64,000 nt of DNA from Papilionanthe hookeriana x Papilionanthe teres (GCA_022702705.1 CM040432.1:50494540-50558539); one strand, 5' to 3'; shown: positions 33,448 to 46,289, numbered from the stretch's first letter. Numbers and translations: made by a program. The notes: a model not told the origin generated them from the letters alone.

Positions 33448-33452
33448 AATGT
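33448..33452. repeat. Right target copy of solo LTR D (AATGT)
   Basis: It follows the last CA of LTR D. The next two bases (CC) continue the LINE word AATGTCC seen in the intact LINE at 56833. Confidence 0.5.
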
Positions 33453-35197
33453 CCGTATGATGATATGTAACCATGCTTAGCTTCCCATCATCTAAGACAT
33501 TCTATCAAACTTCCTAATACGTGCCACAAGCACGAAATCAGAACCAATACAAAATTTTTCCTACTCGGGAAGCTTTACCGTTTGATGGTCCATTCAGGAC
33601 AAGAAATATGTTTCATGTCCATTCTGGTGTTTAGCGACCATACTCCATACATCTGAAACTTTCCATGGTTAAAGGAATCTATTAAAGCTTCCCATGGGAG
33701 TTTCGGGGAAGATTAAAGTTTAGAACGCAATACCTGCACTGTGGTTCAGAGCAACTGTCGGCAATGAATCCCCTGATAAACGACCAATAAAAATATTCAT
33801 TTTTGGAGTTATGAGACCATATTTCAGATATATTTGATCTCCCGTAACTTTTGGATCAAGATAATCCTTCGTCAGACATTTCTATTGAAAATAGTGTTTT
33901 TGAGGCTAGTCTGGTGCCTAAACACCGGCTCCGGATGCCTAAGGTACCCAAAATAGTGCCCACACAACTTAAATAGAGCCAGCAAAAAGTAGGGGCCTAG
34001 GCACCAGTCCAGGGTGCCCGGGCGCCCAAAACAACCTCCAAGCTCTCTAAAGGAACCCAGCTATAGCTTATGTGGCCAAAAGTTTTTACTTTTCCTTCCG
34101 CTTTCTTCGTTGCCTCTCCATTGCCCATGATGAGTTCAATGGGTGGTCAAATGAGAGTGCTACATGTGGCATCTACCTCCCAATAGCTCAATGGATGAGT
34201 ACCATTTGAAAAAAGGACAATAATTTAAGCATTGGAGGAAAATTTCCCTCCAATTTGATTGGTCTCATAGGCTCTAAGGGGCCAATCCAAAAAATAAGCA
34301 AAGAGTAGAGCTCATTTAGCGCAGGACTTCATCTAAAGCTGAAGGGAGAGCTTAAAGAGAGCTTTGAGAAGCTAGCATATTCCTCTACCTTTTCTTCATC
34401 TTCCACTTCATTTCCTCCAAGAAAACTCTTATTTTCTACATCATATCTAAGAGAGTGAGGGAGTGTGTGCTTCTTGAGGGCTGCATTCAAAGAGGAAAGC
34501 TTCCTCTTTCTTTAGAGAAGGATAAAGAGCCATCAACTCCTTCCATAAGGAGAGCATCATACAATGTTGGAGGAGAAAGGAGATCCACCATCACCTTTTA
34601 TAAGGAGAGCTTCATCCTTTCATTGGAATAGGAGAAAAGGAAAGCTTCATCATCTCTCCTACAATGAGGAGAGCTTCATCTTATGAGAAGAAATGCATTG
34701 TCAACTGTCACGTTGGTGAGACTCCTCCTTTTCCATAGAGCCCTCTGGTTGGATGTTAGAGATCTAAGGATTAGCAGTTTTGTACTAGAGGGAGGCCTTT
34801 TAGGTTAGGATGCTTTCATGGACAAATCATTAAGCGAATACTAAGCACTTTCCCTTTCAACTCTTAGCACGGAAAACCTATCTTCCATGATACAAATAAT
34901 CCTGTGACTATTCAACAAGCTTAACTCTCGATGCATGGGTTAAGACTAAATTTCGAAAGATGTATCCATAACAAGAGCATTCACCCAATGAAAGTGAAAT
35001 CTTAAGGAGAATCCTTCCAATCTTTGCTAACTAGTTGGCAGTAGGCCCTCTGTTACTGAGTAATGGACTGGCATCTACAATTCCATCATGTCAACCTTAG
35101 GTTCACATGTAAGTATGATAGGGCAAGTATGATTGCTATCTTGCACATTTCTTAGCATTGCATTGCATGTTTCATTGTGATGTGTTTTGCATGAATT
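33453..35197 (+). other. Unassigned, possibly the start of the long 5' LTR of element E
   Basis: It contains a GGCGCC/GGTGCC-rich block at 33905-34032 (with GGGGCCTAGGCACCAG), a polypurine-containing stretch with repeated GGAGAGCTTCATC words at 34540-34690, and no coding frame. The block resembles the GGCGCC clusters of the Athila LTRs, so this may be a separate LTR remnant. The left edge of LTR E is not visible because its 3' partner lost that part. Confidence 0.35.
34540..34700. repeat. Short imperfect repeat with GGAGAGCTTCATC
   Basis: Variants of AGGAGAGCTTCATC occur at about 34548, 34601, 34639 and 34670, separated by AT-rich spacers. No function is visible. Confidence 0.5.
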
Positions 35198-35234
35198 ATG
35201 TTGCACATCAATTGGTGTCAACCAACCTCCTTGG

Positions 35235-35815
35235 TCTGTAGACATTGCATTTTAGTTCGACTAGCTGCCATGGCATGGTCAACCTTACACTTCGGTTCGA
35301 TCTACTACCCCGACACGATCAACCCTTACCATTCAGTTCAACCAGTCGTCCTCAAAGGATCAACCCTACACTTTGGTTTGGTCAGCCGTCCCGACAAGAT
35401 CAACCCTACACTTTGGTTCGATTGGCCACCCTGAGACAGTCGACCTTGCATATCGGTTAGATCGGCCGCCCAAGGATGATCAACCCTTACCTTTTGGTTC
35501 AACTGGCTACCCTGAAACGGTCAACCTTATACTTGTGGTTTGACCGATCATCCTGGCATGGTCCACCTTGTATTTTTGTTTGATCAACTGCCCTGAGATG
35601 ATCAACTTTAAACTACGATTTTATTGGTTGCCCCGACATGGTCAACCTTGCATTTCGGTTCAATCAACCGCCCCGGTACGATCAACCCTTACATTTAGAT
35701 TCGACCGGCCACCTAGGCCATGTCAACCTTGCATTGCAGTTTGACAGACTGCTCTAACACGATTAACTTTACATTTTTATTCGACCAGCTGCCTCGGCAT
35801 GGTTAGCCTTACATC
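35235..35815 (+). repeat. Minisatellite 1 in LTR E, about 41-bp unit
   Basis: Roughly 14 degenerate units, each with a GATCAACC core, a TACACTTTGGTTCGA-like arm and a GGCCGCCC-like arm. Unit length varies between 39 and 44 bp. Open frames across it (35198-35460) are repeat artefacts. Confidence 0.85.
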
Positions 35816-36169
35816 CTGCACTATGCAAGTTTTGTGCTCATGAGAATTGTCCATATGATACTTTGCATGATCATTTGTTGACTTATTCACATTGTTTACT
35901 TGCACTAACACATCCACATCTGGTACACTCGTTGTGTACCTCGTGAACATGTGTCCCTACACGTTCATGACTAGTAGTCATTCTTCATTTGAGCATGATA
36001 CTCAGCATCCCTACGCACAACATCTCCATGTTATGTATATATCACATCCCTCCGTGCACACATCTACATTTTCATACCTTTGCATGATCATGTGTTGCAT
36101 ACTTAAGTTGCTTTGGATTGCTCATTCACACACTTACTACACTTGTGTATGATTCCCTCCAATGGGAAT

Positions 36170-36875
36170 TAACACGTCTTTGGGTTGCTACAGCCTCAAC
36201 ACACCCAACTCTTCGGGTCATTGAAGCCTAGGCACACCTAACTCTACGAGTCGTTGTATCCTCGTTACACCCAACCTTTTAGGTCACTATCGTCTCTGCA
36301 CACCTAACCTTTCGAGTCACTGCCGCCTCGATAGACCCATCCTTTAACTCAATTCCTTCGTGGTAGACTAACTCACCCCCCCCCCATCGAGACAATGCCT
36401 TTACAATATACTCACTTTGATTAGTTCCCGAGTGGATGTGAGTCCCTTGGATTTCTTGCTTTAACTAGTCACCCACCTCCAGATCATTGTTTCCTCGACA
36501 TACCCAACCCTTTGAGTCACTACCTCCTCGGCATACATATCGTTTAAGTTGTTGCCTTCACAGTACACTCAATCTTTTGAGCTAATGCTTCCATGGCGCG
36601 CTCATTGTCGCCTCTGCATTTCTCCAACGGATGTAATTCCCTTGACATTCTTGCTAGAATGAGTCACCATATTCTCTTCGGATCACTGCCGCCTCGACAC
36701 ACCTAACCATTTAGGCCATTATCACCTCTACATACCTAACCCTTCGAGTAACTGCCGCCTCGGTACACCCAAGCCTTTCGGGTCACTGCTTCCTCGGCAT
36801 ACCCAATCCCTCGAGCCAATGCCTCTACGATATGCTCACGCGTCCCAAGTGAATGCCTTTGTGGTATACTCATCA
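36170..36875 (+). repeat. Minisatellite 2 in LTR E, about 33-bp unit
   Basis: Units contain GGTCACTGCCGCCTCG and CACACCCAACC. The same array is in the 3' LTR at 47170-47750, so it was part of the element at insertion. A poly-C run lies at 36375-36385. Frames across it are artefacts. Confidence 0.85.
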
Positions 36876-39272
36876 CCACTTCAGTCCAGGCTCGATAAGC
36901 AAGTGACACGGTGTAGGTCACAATGCATTAACGAGCATTACTTGTCAGGTAGATTCCAAAGAGCTAAGCGACTTAACGCATTGAGATAACACTAATATGA
37001 TTATGCTTAAGATCCAATGAATCTAATCTGAGTCTCCTTACATGTTATGGGTCTGCATTTAATGAACCTATTTTAAAAATAAAAAATATATATATGTTTT
37101 CTAGTTATGATATTCACCATATTTTAAAACTATGCAAGTAGTGATTTAGGTCATATGTGAGGCCAAACAATTTTAAAATCCATCATATGAGACACCTTTT
37201 AAATCCCTTGGATCTTCAGGATAGGGCCCGTGCAATGACCCTGTCAAATTCGTACATACCTTGAGACTTTACCCTGTGCACCTAGATGCCAGTTAGGATA
37301 CTCTTCGTCAGATTTGTATGCTAGGCTAGGACTAGGTTGCTAGGTAAATTTTTTGGCACCTGATTATTTTTCTGTGCTAACTTGATTGTCCTAGCTAGAT
37401 GTCATTTTCTACTTTACTTTTTTGTGTGCTTACATGTTTACTTTGTGCATGTGCAATAGCATATTAGGTTGTTTTCCTTGCAATGAGTCATGTACACAAA
37501 CACTCACGTATAATAGGGAGGAGCAACATAGTAATTTATACTAACTCTTTCCTACAGGCCCTGACTCCTCCCATCAGGCATCGCTTATATGAGTTGCATG
37601 TTAACCCGGGTTAATCTTTTCTACAGCTTGAGTCTTTTATTTTATCATTTATTTGATAGAGTTTTAGGACTGGTTCTGCATTGGTACTAAGGTACTAGCA
37701 CGAGATTCGAGGTGCATGACGCATCGAGCCACATGACGAAGGATCAAGAACAGCAGGCTTGTGTCTTGTACCTTAAGTCCAAATCAACATTCTTGTATAA
37801 AATAAGGATCATATATGTTTATACGGTGTCTGACCACTTTTTCTGTGATAATTTGCTGACTTTTTTATATATTTTGCGTGCTTTTATTTTATATTGCATG
37901 TTTGCATGCTTGGATTGATTTTGATGCTTCTTTCTGGTTTATCTGAGGTACTACAAAAATTATAATTTAGGCTCTCTAGGAGCTAAAATATTATTTTTTT
38001 TCAAAATTCTAACAAAAAAAGATTGAGATAATAAAAAATTTTAGAATTAAAGTTGTCAATATTTTTTAAACTTATCTTTATTTTCTTGCATAGCCTTCAG
38101 ACCGATTTTAATACGGGTTGCATGTATGGCTATACACCCCATCATGTTTCATAGGGCCTCCATAAAATTTAGGGACAACTCTAGATAACTGCATCATTTG
38201 CATATTCCCGAGGATAAGGCACCGTGCTTCTCTATATCGCTAGCCTAGTATATCTTTTTAGTTAGGGGGTTATTTAGAACGAATAGGTCATTAGAAGACT
38301 CCACGACCAAAAGACGTGTAAGTCATTTTATTTGGGGTGTTTCCAATCATGTAGCTAAACCTCCCTTCCTCCTCTTTTCCAATGGCATCTTCGTAACATC
38401 AGCGGGTATGTGTCCCATCTCTTGGAGCTCCACCTTATAGTTATAGGATAGAGTTTTGTTTCTTTGACCTTATAGTTATCGAGGTCCCTGTTGACGGCGT
38501 AATTCACGAATTAATGATCTTTGGGCCCGTTTGGTCAACTACCTTCATGTTCAGGTAGACATAGAGTCCAAGTAGCTTGGAATGACGGGTCTGTGGTACC
38601 CTGACCCGGCTACCTCTACCTTTAAGGGATATTCCTCCCTTCTTTTGACTACCATCTTTTGATCCCTAATGATCCTTTTGAAAAATTGTCAATATTGTTT
38701 CATGGCCTCGCATGCCTAGGCATCACCGCCTGTAGTGGTTACGATGATTCACCCTCTACTCTATAGCCTGGTATAGATGTTGATCAGGATTCTCACTTGA
38801 AATGATTTAAATCCACTTGTTTCTTAAATAACTGGATCTCACTCTTTGTAAGCAAGACCATTTTATAGAGAGTTCTTTTAGGTGTTTCGTAATATATAAT
38901 TAACTAAAAGGATACGTTCTTTTAGAAGTGCTCTTGACCCCAGAACAAGTCTTCAAACTTGATTCTCTGGTTGTGGGTAGCTTTCGTAAGGTCCTCTTCT
39001 CAGGTATGTTTTCCAAGATATTTTTGATCTGATTTGGTTTTAGATGTACGCTTTGGGGCTATCCATGTGAAGTTCACTTTTACATAAGTTCTCTACATTT
39101 ATTCTCTCGTTTGTCTATTTGCGTGTCGTATATCCCTCCCTTTGGTTCCTCTCCTCTTTGGATTATTCATTTAATCTGAGAGGGAAATTTATTTGAATAA
39201 GGGAATAATAGGATGATCATAAATAGCTGGCAACTCTTACAAAAATAAAACAGAAGAAGAACAAAAATAGAT

Positions 39273-39290
39273 TGGTGACTCCGTTGGGGA
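39273..39290 (+). other. Primer-binding-site-like sequence of element E
   Basis: TGGTGACTCCGTTGGGGA follows the LTR end by about 10 bp and starts with TGG, the complement of the tRNA CCA end. I cannot assign the tRNA with confidence. Confidence 0.6.
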
Positions 39291-40646
39291 AGGGTCTCTC
39301 TCTCCACATTAAGAGTCATGTTTACATAATTGTTGATCTGGTTTCTTTCCTTGTGTCACTTTTTGTACATTGTCGAAACCATGGATTTCAGTATGTGTGT
39401 CAGTTGCTATGGTTAGCGGTTTGAAGCCTTTTTGTCCCTTTAACACTCTTAACATGGCGGTTACTACACTTCATATGTAATCGGTGTTGTATAATTTGAT
39501 TATCTTTCTTCACTTTTTTTCAATCTTATTTGTGACCATTTTGATTGGAAAATATGGACAGTCAGAAGAGGAATACGATTAAGACCGTTGGGGGGAACTT
39601 TGCTTCCTTCTCCCTTAGCATTTTTAGTGCTTCCAAGGGGGTAATACCTTCGGCTCCTTTGAATAACCTGTCTGGATTACCGTTGGTAATCATAATTTTT
39701 CTAAGGCATCGGTTATGTGTCCTTCCTCAAAAATGGGAAGTCAGACGCATGTTACCCCCGTGGCTGAGGTAACGTGTGTCGACACTGCCCTTCCCTCGAG
39801 GATAAGGTCAGTATTTGGTGGTATTGCGCAACAACGCCCCTGAATTTTCTCTAGATTTCTGGCCACCCATCCGTATTTTCACAAATCTCTACTCCTTCAG
39901 CTGGCACGCCGCTAGAGAGTGTTGTTGGTGTCATCGAAGTGCCACCTTCTGCTAGACTTGCTAGTCCCATCTTCTTTTGTTTTGAGTCCCTCTCAGGCTC
40001 CTTCTACCCCTATACTTGGTAGGAGGGTCCAAAGAGCTAGGGATAGGTTGTTGCACAAACAGTAGCAGAGCTTTCTCAGGATTCTATAGATGTTGTGGTT
40101 TTGAACCGAGATGAGGTTCAAAATCCATTAGCTAAGAATCAATTCTCTATTTTTTCAGGCTGTAACGATTACGACCCAGCTCGGATTGCCATGAGTCATT
40201 CCCCTCCTTGAGTCATGGGTCCCTCCGAACACGTTGTTGATATTCTTTTTCGCTGCCACTGATCTTCTGACTAAGAAGATCGTGGAAGCCATCTCTTCCT
40301 TTCGAGGAAGGTGGCCTGTTGTTGAGGAGAGAGCCCTTGCCCAAATCTCTTAAGTGTCCGGAAAGTTAGCAAAGAACTTTCACTACTTACCACGAGCTCC
40401 TCGTAGAAGGAGACTAAGGTCTTCCCATCAATCCTTTACGAGGCCTGCACGTTTACAATCCGTCATACCAGCGGTAGAGCACCCGAGGTATCCCGTGATG
40501 GAGCATTAGGTGTGGAAACTACGGTCATTGTACCGAACATGGCTCTTGTTATTTTGATTTGGATGTTGTAGCGGTGCCACCCATCCCTCCAGTAATTTCT
40601 ACTCAAACTAATAAAAAAAAAGTTTTTTGATTACTTTTCCTCTTCA
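39291..40646 (+). other. Leader region of element E
   Basis: An open frame at 39545-39772 (MENMDSQKRN start) and several GC-richer pieces up to 40600 may be remnants of an ORF before gag, as some Tat elements have. No domain is recognisable. Confidence 0.35.
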
Positions 40647-42111
40647 TTGAGTAAAAATAAAATGAATTTACCGTACTCAGGTTGGGGAAGATTTGGGGGA
40701 TACCCTCATAGAAACTTGGCCCTTCCTTTTAAAATAAATATGTTAGAAATGATTATCTTATTTCTGTGCCGAACAGAATGCGGTGGGTTAGAAAAATGCT
40801 TGCCAACACCTGTTGTTCCTGCTCCGGTAGAGAATGCCATTTAGGCTGTCCAGGAAGTAACCATGCATCCAGTTGAGCTTATCTTAAAGCCACCTCAAGT
40901 GAATCTTGAAGTAGAGCTTGAGGTGGATCTCGAGGATGATTTTGATGAAAACCTCTCTGACATTGCGGAGGACAACCTTCTTGGTGAGGAGTTACCTGAC
41001 CTAGAGATGGCCACTGGCCACATGATGGTAGTCACTACTAGAGCAGTTGCCTCTAGTGGAAGCCCCTCCCATCATCCCAATGAGCTATATCATCATGAAT
41101 CCACAGAGGTTCAATATGATACTCTGGTTGAGCAAGAAAATGGGAGTAAGGATGAGATGATCGGCATTCTCCAAGACCAGCTTACTCTTTTGACCATTCA
41201 GATTGCGAGTGTGTGGCCTAACAAGTCTGGGTTTGACGTAGCTTCACCTATTATATAGGTTGAGATGTGTCCTGTTACAGTTGTCGTGTCGCTCGTGCCC
41301 ACAAAGCATACTCATTTATCATCCTTTGAGGCCGCTCAACATGAGCAAACTGCTTCTAATTCTCTCCTGCAATCTTTGATCGACACAAGGATTGGAGCTG
41401 ATTAGCTGCCCAATAGGGCCAAAACATCATGTGAAAGCGCAGAACATACCCCGAGTCTTATAAGTTCATTCCATTTTCTCCAGGATTTGTCCCTCCACGA
41501 TTTAAACAGTTCCATAGGATTGGAAATCTTCGGCAGCATGTAGCTCAGTTCTGAGCATTTTACTGCAATGTTGGCGGTAACAATACATTGTTGCTTTACC
41601 TTTTTATGACTAGCTTATCCTAGTTAACATTTGAATGGTATGTTGATCTTCCAAATGGCACCTTTTAGACATTCATCGAGCTAGAAGATGTTTATTAGGC
41701 GCGGGTGCACCACCAGGTCACTATGAGTGACTTGATGTTAGCCCAACAAAGGCCTAGCGAGTCACTCCTCTATTCGTCATTCGTTGGAGGAGTTTAAGCA
41801 TGAGATGTGAGTCACAGCTTCAGAAGCAGCACACCGTTGCATTTCTTATGGGAAAAATTAAAGGCCCGATTTCTATCTTGTTAAAGATAACTACAATTAA
41901 AACTTTCAAGCTCTTGATTGAAGAAGTGGCTAGCCTGCAAGATACTACAGGAGCCTTGGTCTTCAAAGAAAATAATGAAAATGCCAAAGGTAGAAAGCCA
42001 TTTACAGCGGGTCCTTCGAAGAGGAAGGAAGAGAGCATGGCTTTGAAGAAATTAGATAGCAAGCTAAAGAAGCCTACCATGTCTACGGAGCCAGCTCGCC
42101 CACCTCCTTAA
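40647..42111 (+). pseudogene. gag remnant of element E
   Basis: Pieces in order: an acidic stretch (VDLEDDFDENLSDIAEDNLL, frame 40863-41258), a helical block EMIGILQDQLTLLTIQIASV, then after frame changes GFVPPRFKQFHRIGNLRQHV, a GNNTLLLYLFMTSLS block followed by FEWYVDLPNGTF and RPSESL. This is the usual plant Ty3/gypsy gag order (HV..F, LF..SL, W...LP). A lysine-rich tail follows (41800-42111). Confidence 0.6.
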
Positions 42112-42579
42112 AAGCATAAGACCGCATTTCTTGAGAAAAAGAGGTCTAAATTCTACTCTTTTAAAAGGAGTGTGTAAAGAAGATTTGTAAAAAATTGCTT
42201 AAACATGGTATACAATTACCTCCACCAAGGAAGCTTGAGAGGTGGACAAGTTCAGAGAGCTAAACTTTTGCTCCTATCATTAGCACCTGATACATACGCT
42301 TGAAGATTGCCCTTCATTTAAGGATTGGCTTGAAGCTTGATTCAAGGCTCAGTACTTGGAGAAGCCTCTTGGAAGAGAATAAGCTAAGATTATTGAAGCT
42401 CTGCCAGCCACACCACTTACAGGTGTTAAGATAGTTGAAATTGATGTATTTCATTTTTCCTACTTTACATTTGTGAGCTCAGTAGAGGATGATGATGTCT
42501 CTCCTGACACACATTGTAGTTTTGAAAATGATGGAATGAAGGAAATATTTTCAAGTACACTTCTACGTTCCATGTCTTT

Positions 42580-43430
42580 ATGATAAATTCTAGCATATTG
42601 AACACTGCGCTAGATGATGATAATGATGACGATAAGGGAGAGAAACAATTCACTCTATTACTGTCCCTTGTTGGTGCAAGCCATATACGTGACGATCTTA
42701 GTGATTCATCAGACGACGCATGCTTGTCATACAGTTTTGAAAACCACGATCCAAGTATATTAGTTGGGTGTTCTGATGGAGATGATCCCGTTGGGTCCTC
42801 TAATAAGAATATCCAGCAAGTTCACTTGAGAAGTGGTAAGCTACTCCTTCCAAGAATGAGGTAGCAAATCCCAATGATAAAGGAAAAGATATCATCACCC
42901 ACGAGGTTTATGATCGTTCCGAGGGTCCTAAAGGAACCCATAAGTCTCACAAAAAGATAGACTATAATGTGTTGATGCACCTCAAAAGATTGCCCGCAAC
43001 CTTGAGCATCTATGATGCGCTCCTCTTATCTTCTGAGCTGAGAGAGAATTTGGTGAAGGCTTTGCTGGAGACAGAAGTTTTCCATGCTTATTATACAAAA
43101 GAGACGATGAAAGAGGATATTGCATCATCACAGGACATAGATGTTATCACCTTATCTGAGGAGGACCTTTTGTTGGGCACTACAAATCATAACCATCTCT
43201 TATATGTGACGACTGTCATACACAGTACACCTTTGAACTGTATTCTTCTCGATCCTAGCACTTCTGACAATGTTATCAGCATTTGGACCCTTGAACTTTT
43301 ATATTTAAGTTTAAGATGGTTATGCTTGAATAGAAGCATGTTGAATTTCTTCAACGAGAAGGGGCAGAAGGCCTTCCTCTACAGTTTGGAGAGTTTAAAA
43401 ATTAAACTAAGTTTCACAGGATAAGCAGGA
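42580..43430 (+). pseudogene. Protease region of element E
   Basis: A frame at 42580-42864 ends in VHLRSGKLLLPRMR, the element-typical RSGK block before protease. At 42969-43424 a frame contains HRIYD-like sequence and, near 43240, NCILLDPSTSDNVISIW, which aligns in position with the LVDxGSSxNVL protease motif of Tat elements. The expected Gly after Asp is replaced, so the active site looks damaged. Confidence 0.55.
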
Positions 43431-44560
43431 ATACGTCCTTTAGAGCCTTATTCGGACAACCCTAGATTCACGAATATGAGATGATACCTTCGACCCTACA
43501 CCAATGCATTAAATACATGTGTGGAGGAGAAGAGTTCTATATTTCAGGTGATGTTTAGCCCTTTTCTACAAATGAAGAAGGTGTATATGACGCCACCAAG
43601 TATTACCTCCCTCCTAATGGAGCATCTCTGTCATCTTCAAGGACTACGAGACATCAATGGGCTCCCCCCCCTTTCTAGTCATCTTTCACTAAAAGCAAAG
43701 AGGCAGCAAGGAAGGAGGAAAGGTGTCATACCCCGATAGCACAAGGATAAAATGAAGAGCTGCCCACTCTTCCGTCCTCCAAAATCAAGATCCAAGTAAC
43801 GTCATATACTGATTCCTAAGCTAATGAGACTTTACAAGTGGATTACCCGTGGAGCTCCCACGATTATAATCGTGAAGATACCGATGAGGAGAAACCACTA
43901 CTGCCATCAACGGCCACGGTCCCTCGCTTTTTTAAGCTTTCGTTGGCAGATGAGGCCTTGACCATTGACCCAATGCCACAAGGTTATTGCAAGGATTTGA
44001 TATCCACCCATGCATCAGCTGTAAATGAGTTATGCATTTTTTTTATGTACCTCCCAGAGTCAAATCTAGAGAAAAAGGTATTTTCTTTTACAAAGTTGAT
44101 GAGCATGCAATCAATACGAATGTAATAATGTTGGATGATCAAAATGAAAGAATAGAGGATTTACCACTTTCTTATTATTGTTCGTCTCTTGTTAATAAAC
44201 TCTTTGATTATGGTTTATTGCCTCAGAAGTTGTATGTTCGCCAAGCCAAGATATGTAAGGCTATGTGGAAGAATAGAATTTATGCTGATAAGTCTAGCTT
44301 AGGATACATTAAAAAGCAGGATAAAATCAAAATCTAGTTACTTCGTGAAAGATGACTTCTGCACTTGGAAGGAATGATATCATTGCCTAAGAAAATACTG
44401 AGGTTGAAGTTAAAGAAGCCCCTCCTAAGCTGGAGAATGGTATATTTTTAACCATTAATGAGTTGATTGAAGTCAAACCTCATCTTACCTATATTAAACG
44501 TCTTTCAGACTATGTGTTCTAAAGTCATAGAAGTCTTGAAAGAACTTCGTAATTTTCTTG
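43431..44560 (+). pseudogene. Protease-RT linker of element E
   Basis: Open frames at 43838-44125 and 44032-44337 overlap in different phases, showing a frameshift near 44030. I recognise no domain in them, but position and continuous decay fit the spacer between protease and RT. Confidence 0.4.
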
Positions 44561-44569
44561 TGTAGAGCT

Positions 44570-45350
44570 ATACCAAAATGCCCGGACTAGCCCTTGAGGA
44601 AGTGGAACATAAATTATCCACTGATCAAAGTGTTGCTCTTGTAAAACAACCTCCTCAGTGAATGCGGCCCGATATAGAGCAAATGGTCATTGAAGAGACC
44701 AAGAAACTCATCGAAGCTGGCTTCGTTAGGGAGGATTCCTACCCTACATGATTAGTAAATGTAGTACTCATTCAAAAGAAGAACTGACAGTTACGATTTT
44801 ATATCGACTTTTGGGACCTTAACACGACTTTCCTCTGCCTATACCAGAGTTGATGATAGATGTCGCTCGACTCACACTATGTTTTCCCTTTATGGATAGT
44901 TTGTCCAGATACAATCAAATCAAGATTGCCCCAGAAAAGAAACAAAATACAATTTTTCGTGCTCCTATAGGCATATTTTGTTATAAGGGCATGCCCTTTG
45001 GACTAAAAAAATGTCGATGTGACCTATTAACACGCTATGACACATATCTTCAATGGCCTATTACAACACAAAGTCGAATGTTACATAGATGATGTGGTGG
45101 TTAAGAACTGTCTCGAAAAAGATCATATCTTGGACCTAAGAGTGGTTTTCGAACGTTTTACGAGGTATGATCGAAAAATGAACCCTTTAAATTGCGTATT
45201 TGGCGTGTCTTCAGAAGAATTTTTGGGTTTTATAGTCCGCCATAGAGGCATAAAGGTTGATGCTAGCAAGATCAAAGCTATCATAGAGATGGAACCTCCT
45301 AAGAGTTTAACACAATTACACTCTCTCCAATAGAAGCTTACATTCATGAT
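44570..45350 (+). pseudogene. Reverse transcriptase remnant of element E
   Basis: The start has a MVIEETKKLIEAGFVREDSY block, then a decayed IDF.DLN block. The palm has ECYIDDVVVKN with catalytic Asp-Asp near 45085-45093. The thumb has NPLNCVFGVSSEEFLGFIV and GIKVDASKIKAIIEMEPPKS. YIDD and the following VVK are typical of the Tat group, unlike FMDDF in B and C. Frame changes occur near 44760, 44850 and 45040. Confidence 0.75.
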
Positions 45351-45379
45351 AAGGTTTATCTCCACCTCTCCGGATGTTT

Positions 45380-45720
45380 TTAACCTTTCTCTGTTTTGGT
45401 CAAGAAGGGTGTTCTTTTCCATTGGGACGAAGCATGTCAGGAAGCTTTTGATGATAATAAGTGCTATTTATTGGCATCGCCAATATTAGCAGCTCCTATC
45501 CCATGGAAACCCTTATACTATATACTGTTGCACTAGATAAGTCGGTGGGGGCGTGGTTAGCTCAAGTTAACGACAAAGGAAAAGAAAACATTGTGTACTA
45601 TCTTATTCAGTGTTTCATTACAGCTGAAATGAAGTATCCACCATTCAAGAAAAACTGCCTGGCATTGATATTCTCGGTAATCATACTACATTGGCTGGAC
45701 GATTAGCTAGATGGGCCATG
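45380..45720 (+). pseudogene. RNase H remnant of element E
   Basis: A frame at 45461-45706 reads LYTVALDKSVGAWLAQVNDK, then NIVYYLIQCFITAEMKYPPF, then CLALIFSV. This matches the LY...S..A..AVL....GKE.PVYY.S..L...E..Y...EK..LA pattern of retroelement RNase H. Gln is where Ser-Lys is usual, and the first catalytic Asp is not evident. Confidence 0.65.
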
Positions 45721-45869
45721 ATCCTATCAAAGTTAGACGTTTCGTATGTCCGTCAATGAGTCTTCAAATGATAGACTTTGGCAAACTTTCTAGCAGCTCA
45801 TCCAATTCCGGCTGATTCGTCGTTGAACAATGAGTTTCCCGATGGCACATAATGGCCATCAATTCTCCC

Positions 45870-46100
45870 GAGTGAGAATTATACTTTGATGAGGCATCTT
45901 CTGTGAAGGAAGGGCCATCGGAATACCTCCCAAAAGTACAGTCAAGGATTGAAATAATTTTTGTATCCTCAGAGCATGGTATTCTTCACTATATTTATTT
46001 CTTGACAGAACCACGCACAAATAATGAGGCAAAATATGAAGCTCTGATACTTGGGTTAGAAATTGCCAACCCAGATGAATATCAAAAAGATTAAAGTATA
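45870..46100 (+). pseudogene. Second (archaeal-type) RNase H remnant of element E
   Basis: The start has a YFDEASS-like piece where family members have YxDGSS. The diagnostic block TEPRTNNEAKYEALILGLE lies near 46000-46065; the Glu within NNEA is a catalytic position. A second RNase H of this type between the normal RNase H and integrase is an established feature of Tat-group elements. Confidence 0.7.
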
Positions 46101-46289
46101 TGGCAATTTGCAACTCATAATCAGCTAGGTGTTGAGATCTTATAAAGTCCTCAAGCCTGACCTCTTGACATATCATAAAAGCAAATCCCCGACGCGACTT
46201 TGATCAAAATACATCATTCCCTCACTAGCAAAGCCAAACTATTACAAAACCGGCCAAAGTACTATTTAGTTTTAATGGGGATCCTTTCA

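Larger units (their letters stand above)
35198..39263 (+). mobile_element. 5' LTR of element E (Tat-type), visible part
   Basis: From 36126 to about 38430 it is collinear with 47126-49045, the truncated 3' LTR. It also has an extra segment at 36840-37148 that the 3' copy lacks. It continues to just before the primer-like site at 39273. The part left of 36126 has no 3' partner and is included because the minisatellite style continues. The length of at least 3.1 kb suits the very long LTRs of Tat/Ogre elements. Confidence 0.65.

Noticed and set aside
35198..35460. Overlapping open frames with repeated peptide units
   Set aside because: Produced by the 41-bp minisatellite in LTR E.
35235..35815. 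CRISPR-like array
   Set aside because: The units are degenerate, contiguous and have no unique spacers; it is a minisatellite in a plant LTR.
41820..42080. 86-codon minus-strand frame
   Set aside because: Antisense to the gag tail of element E; no motif.
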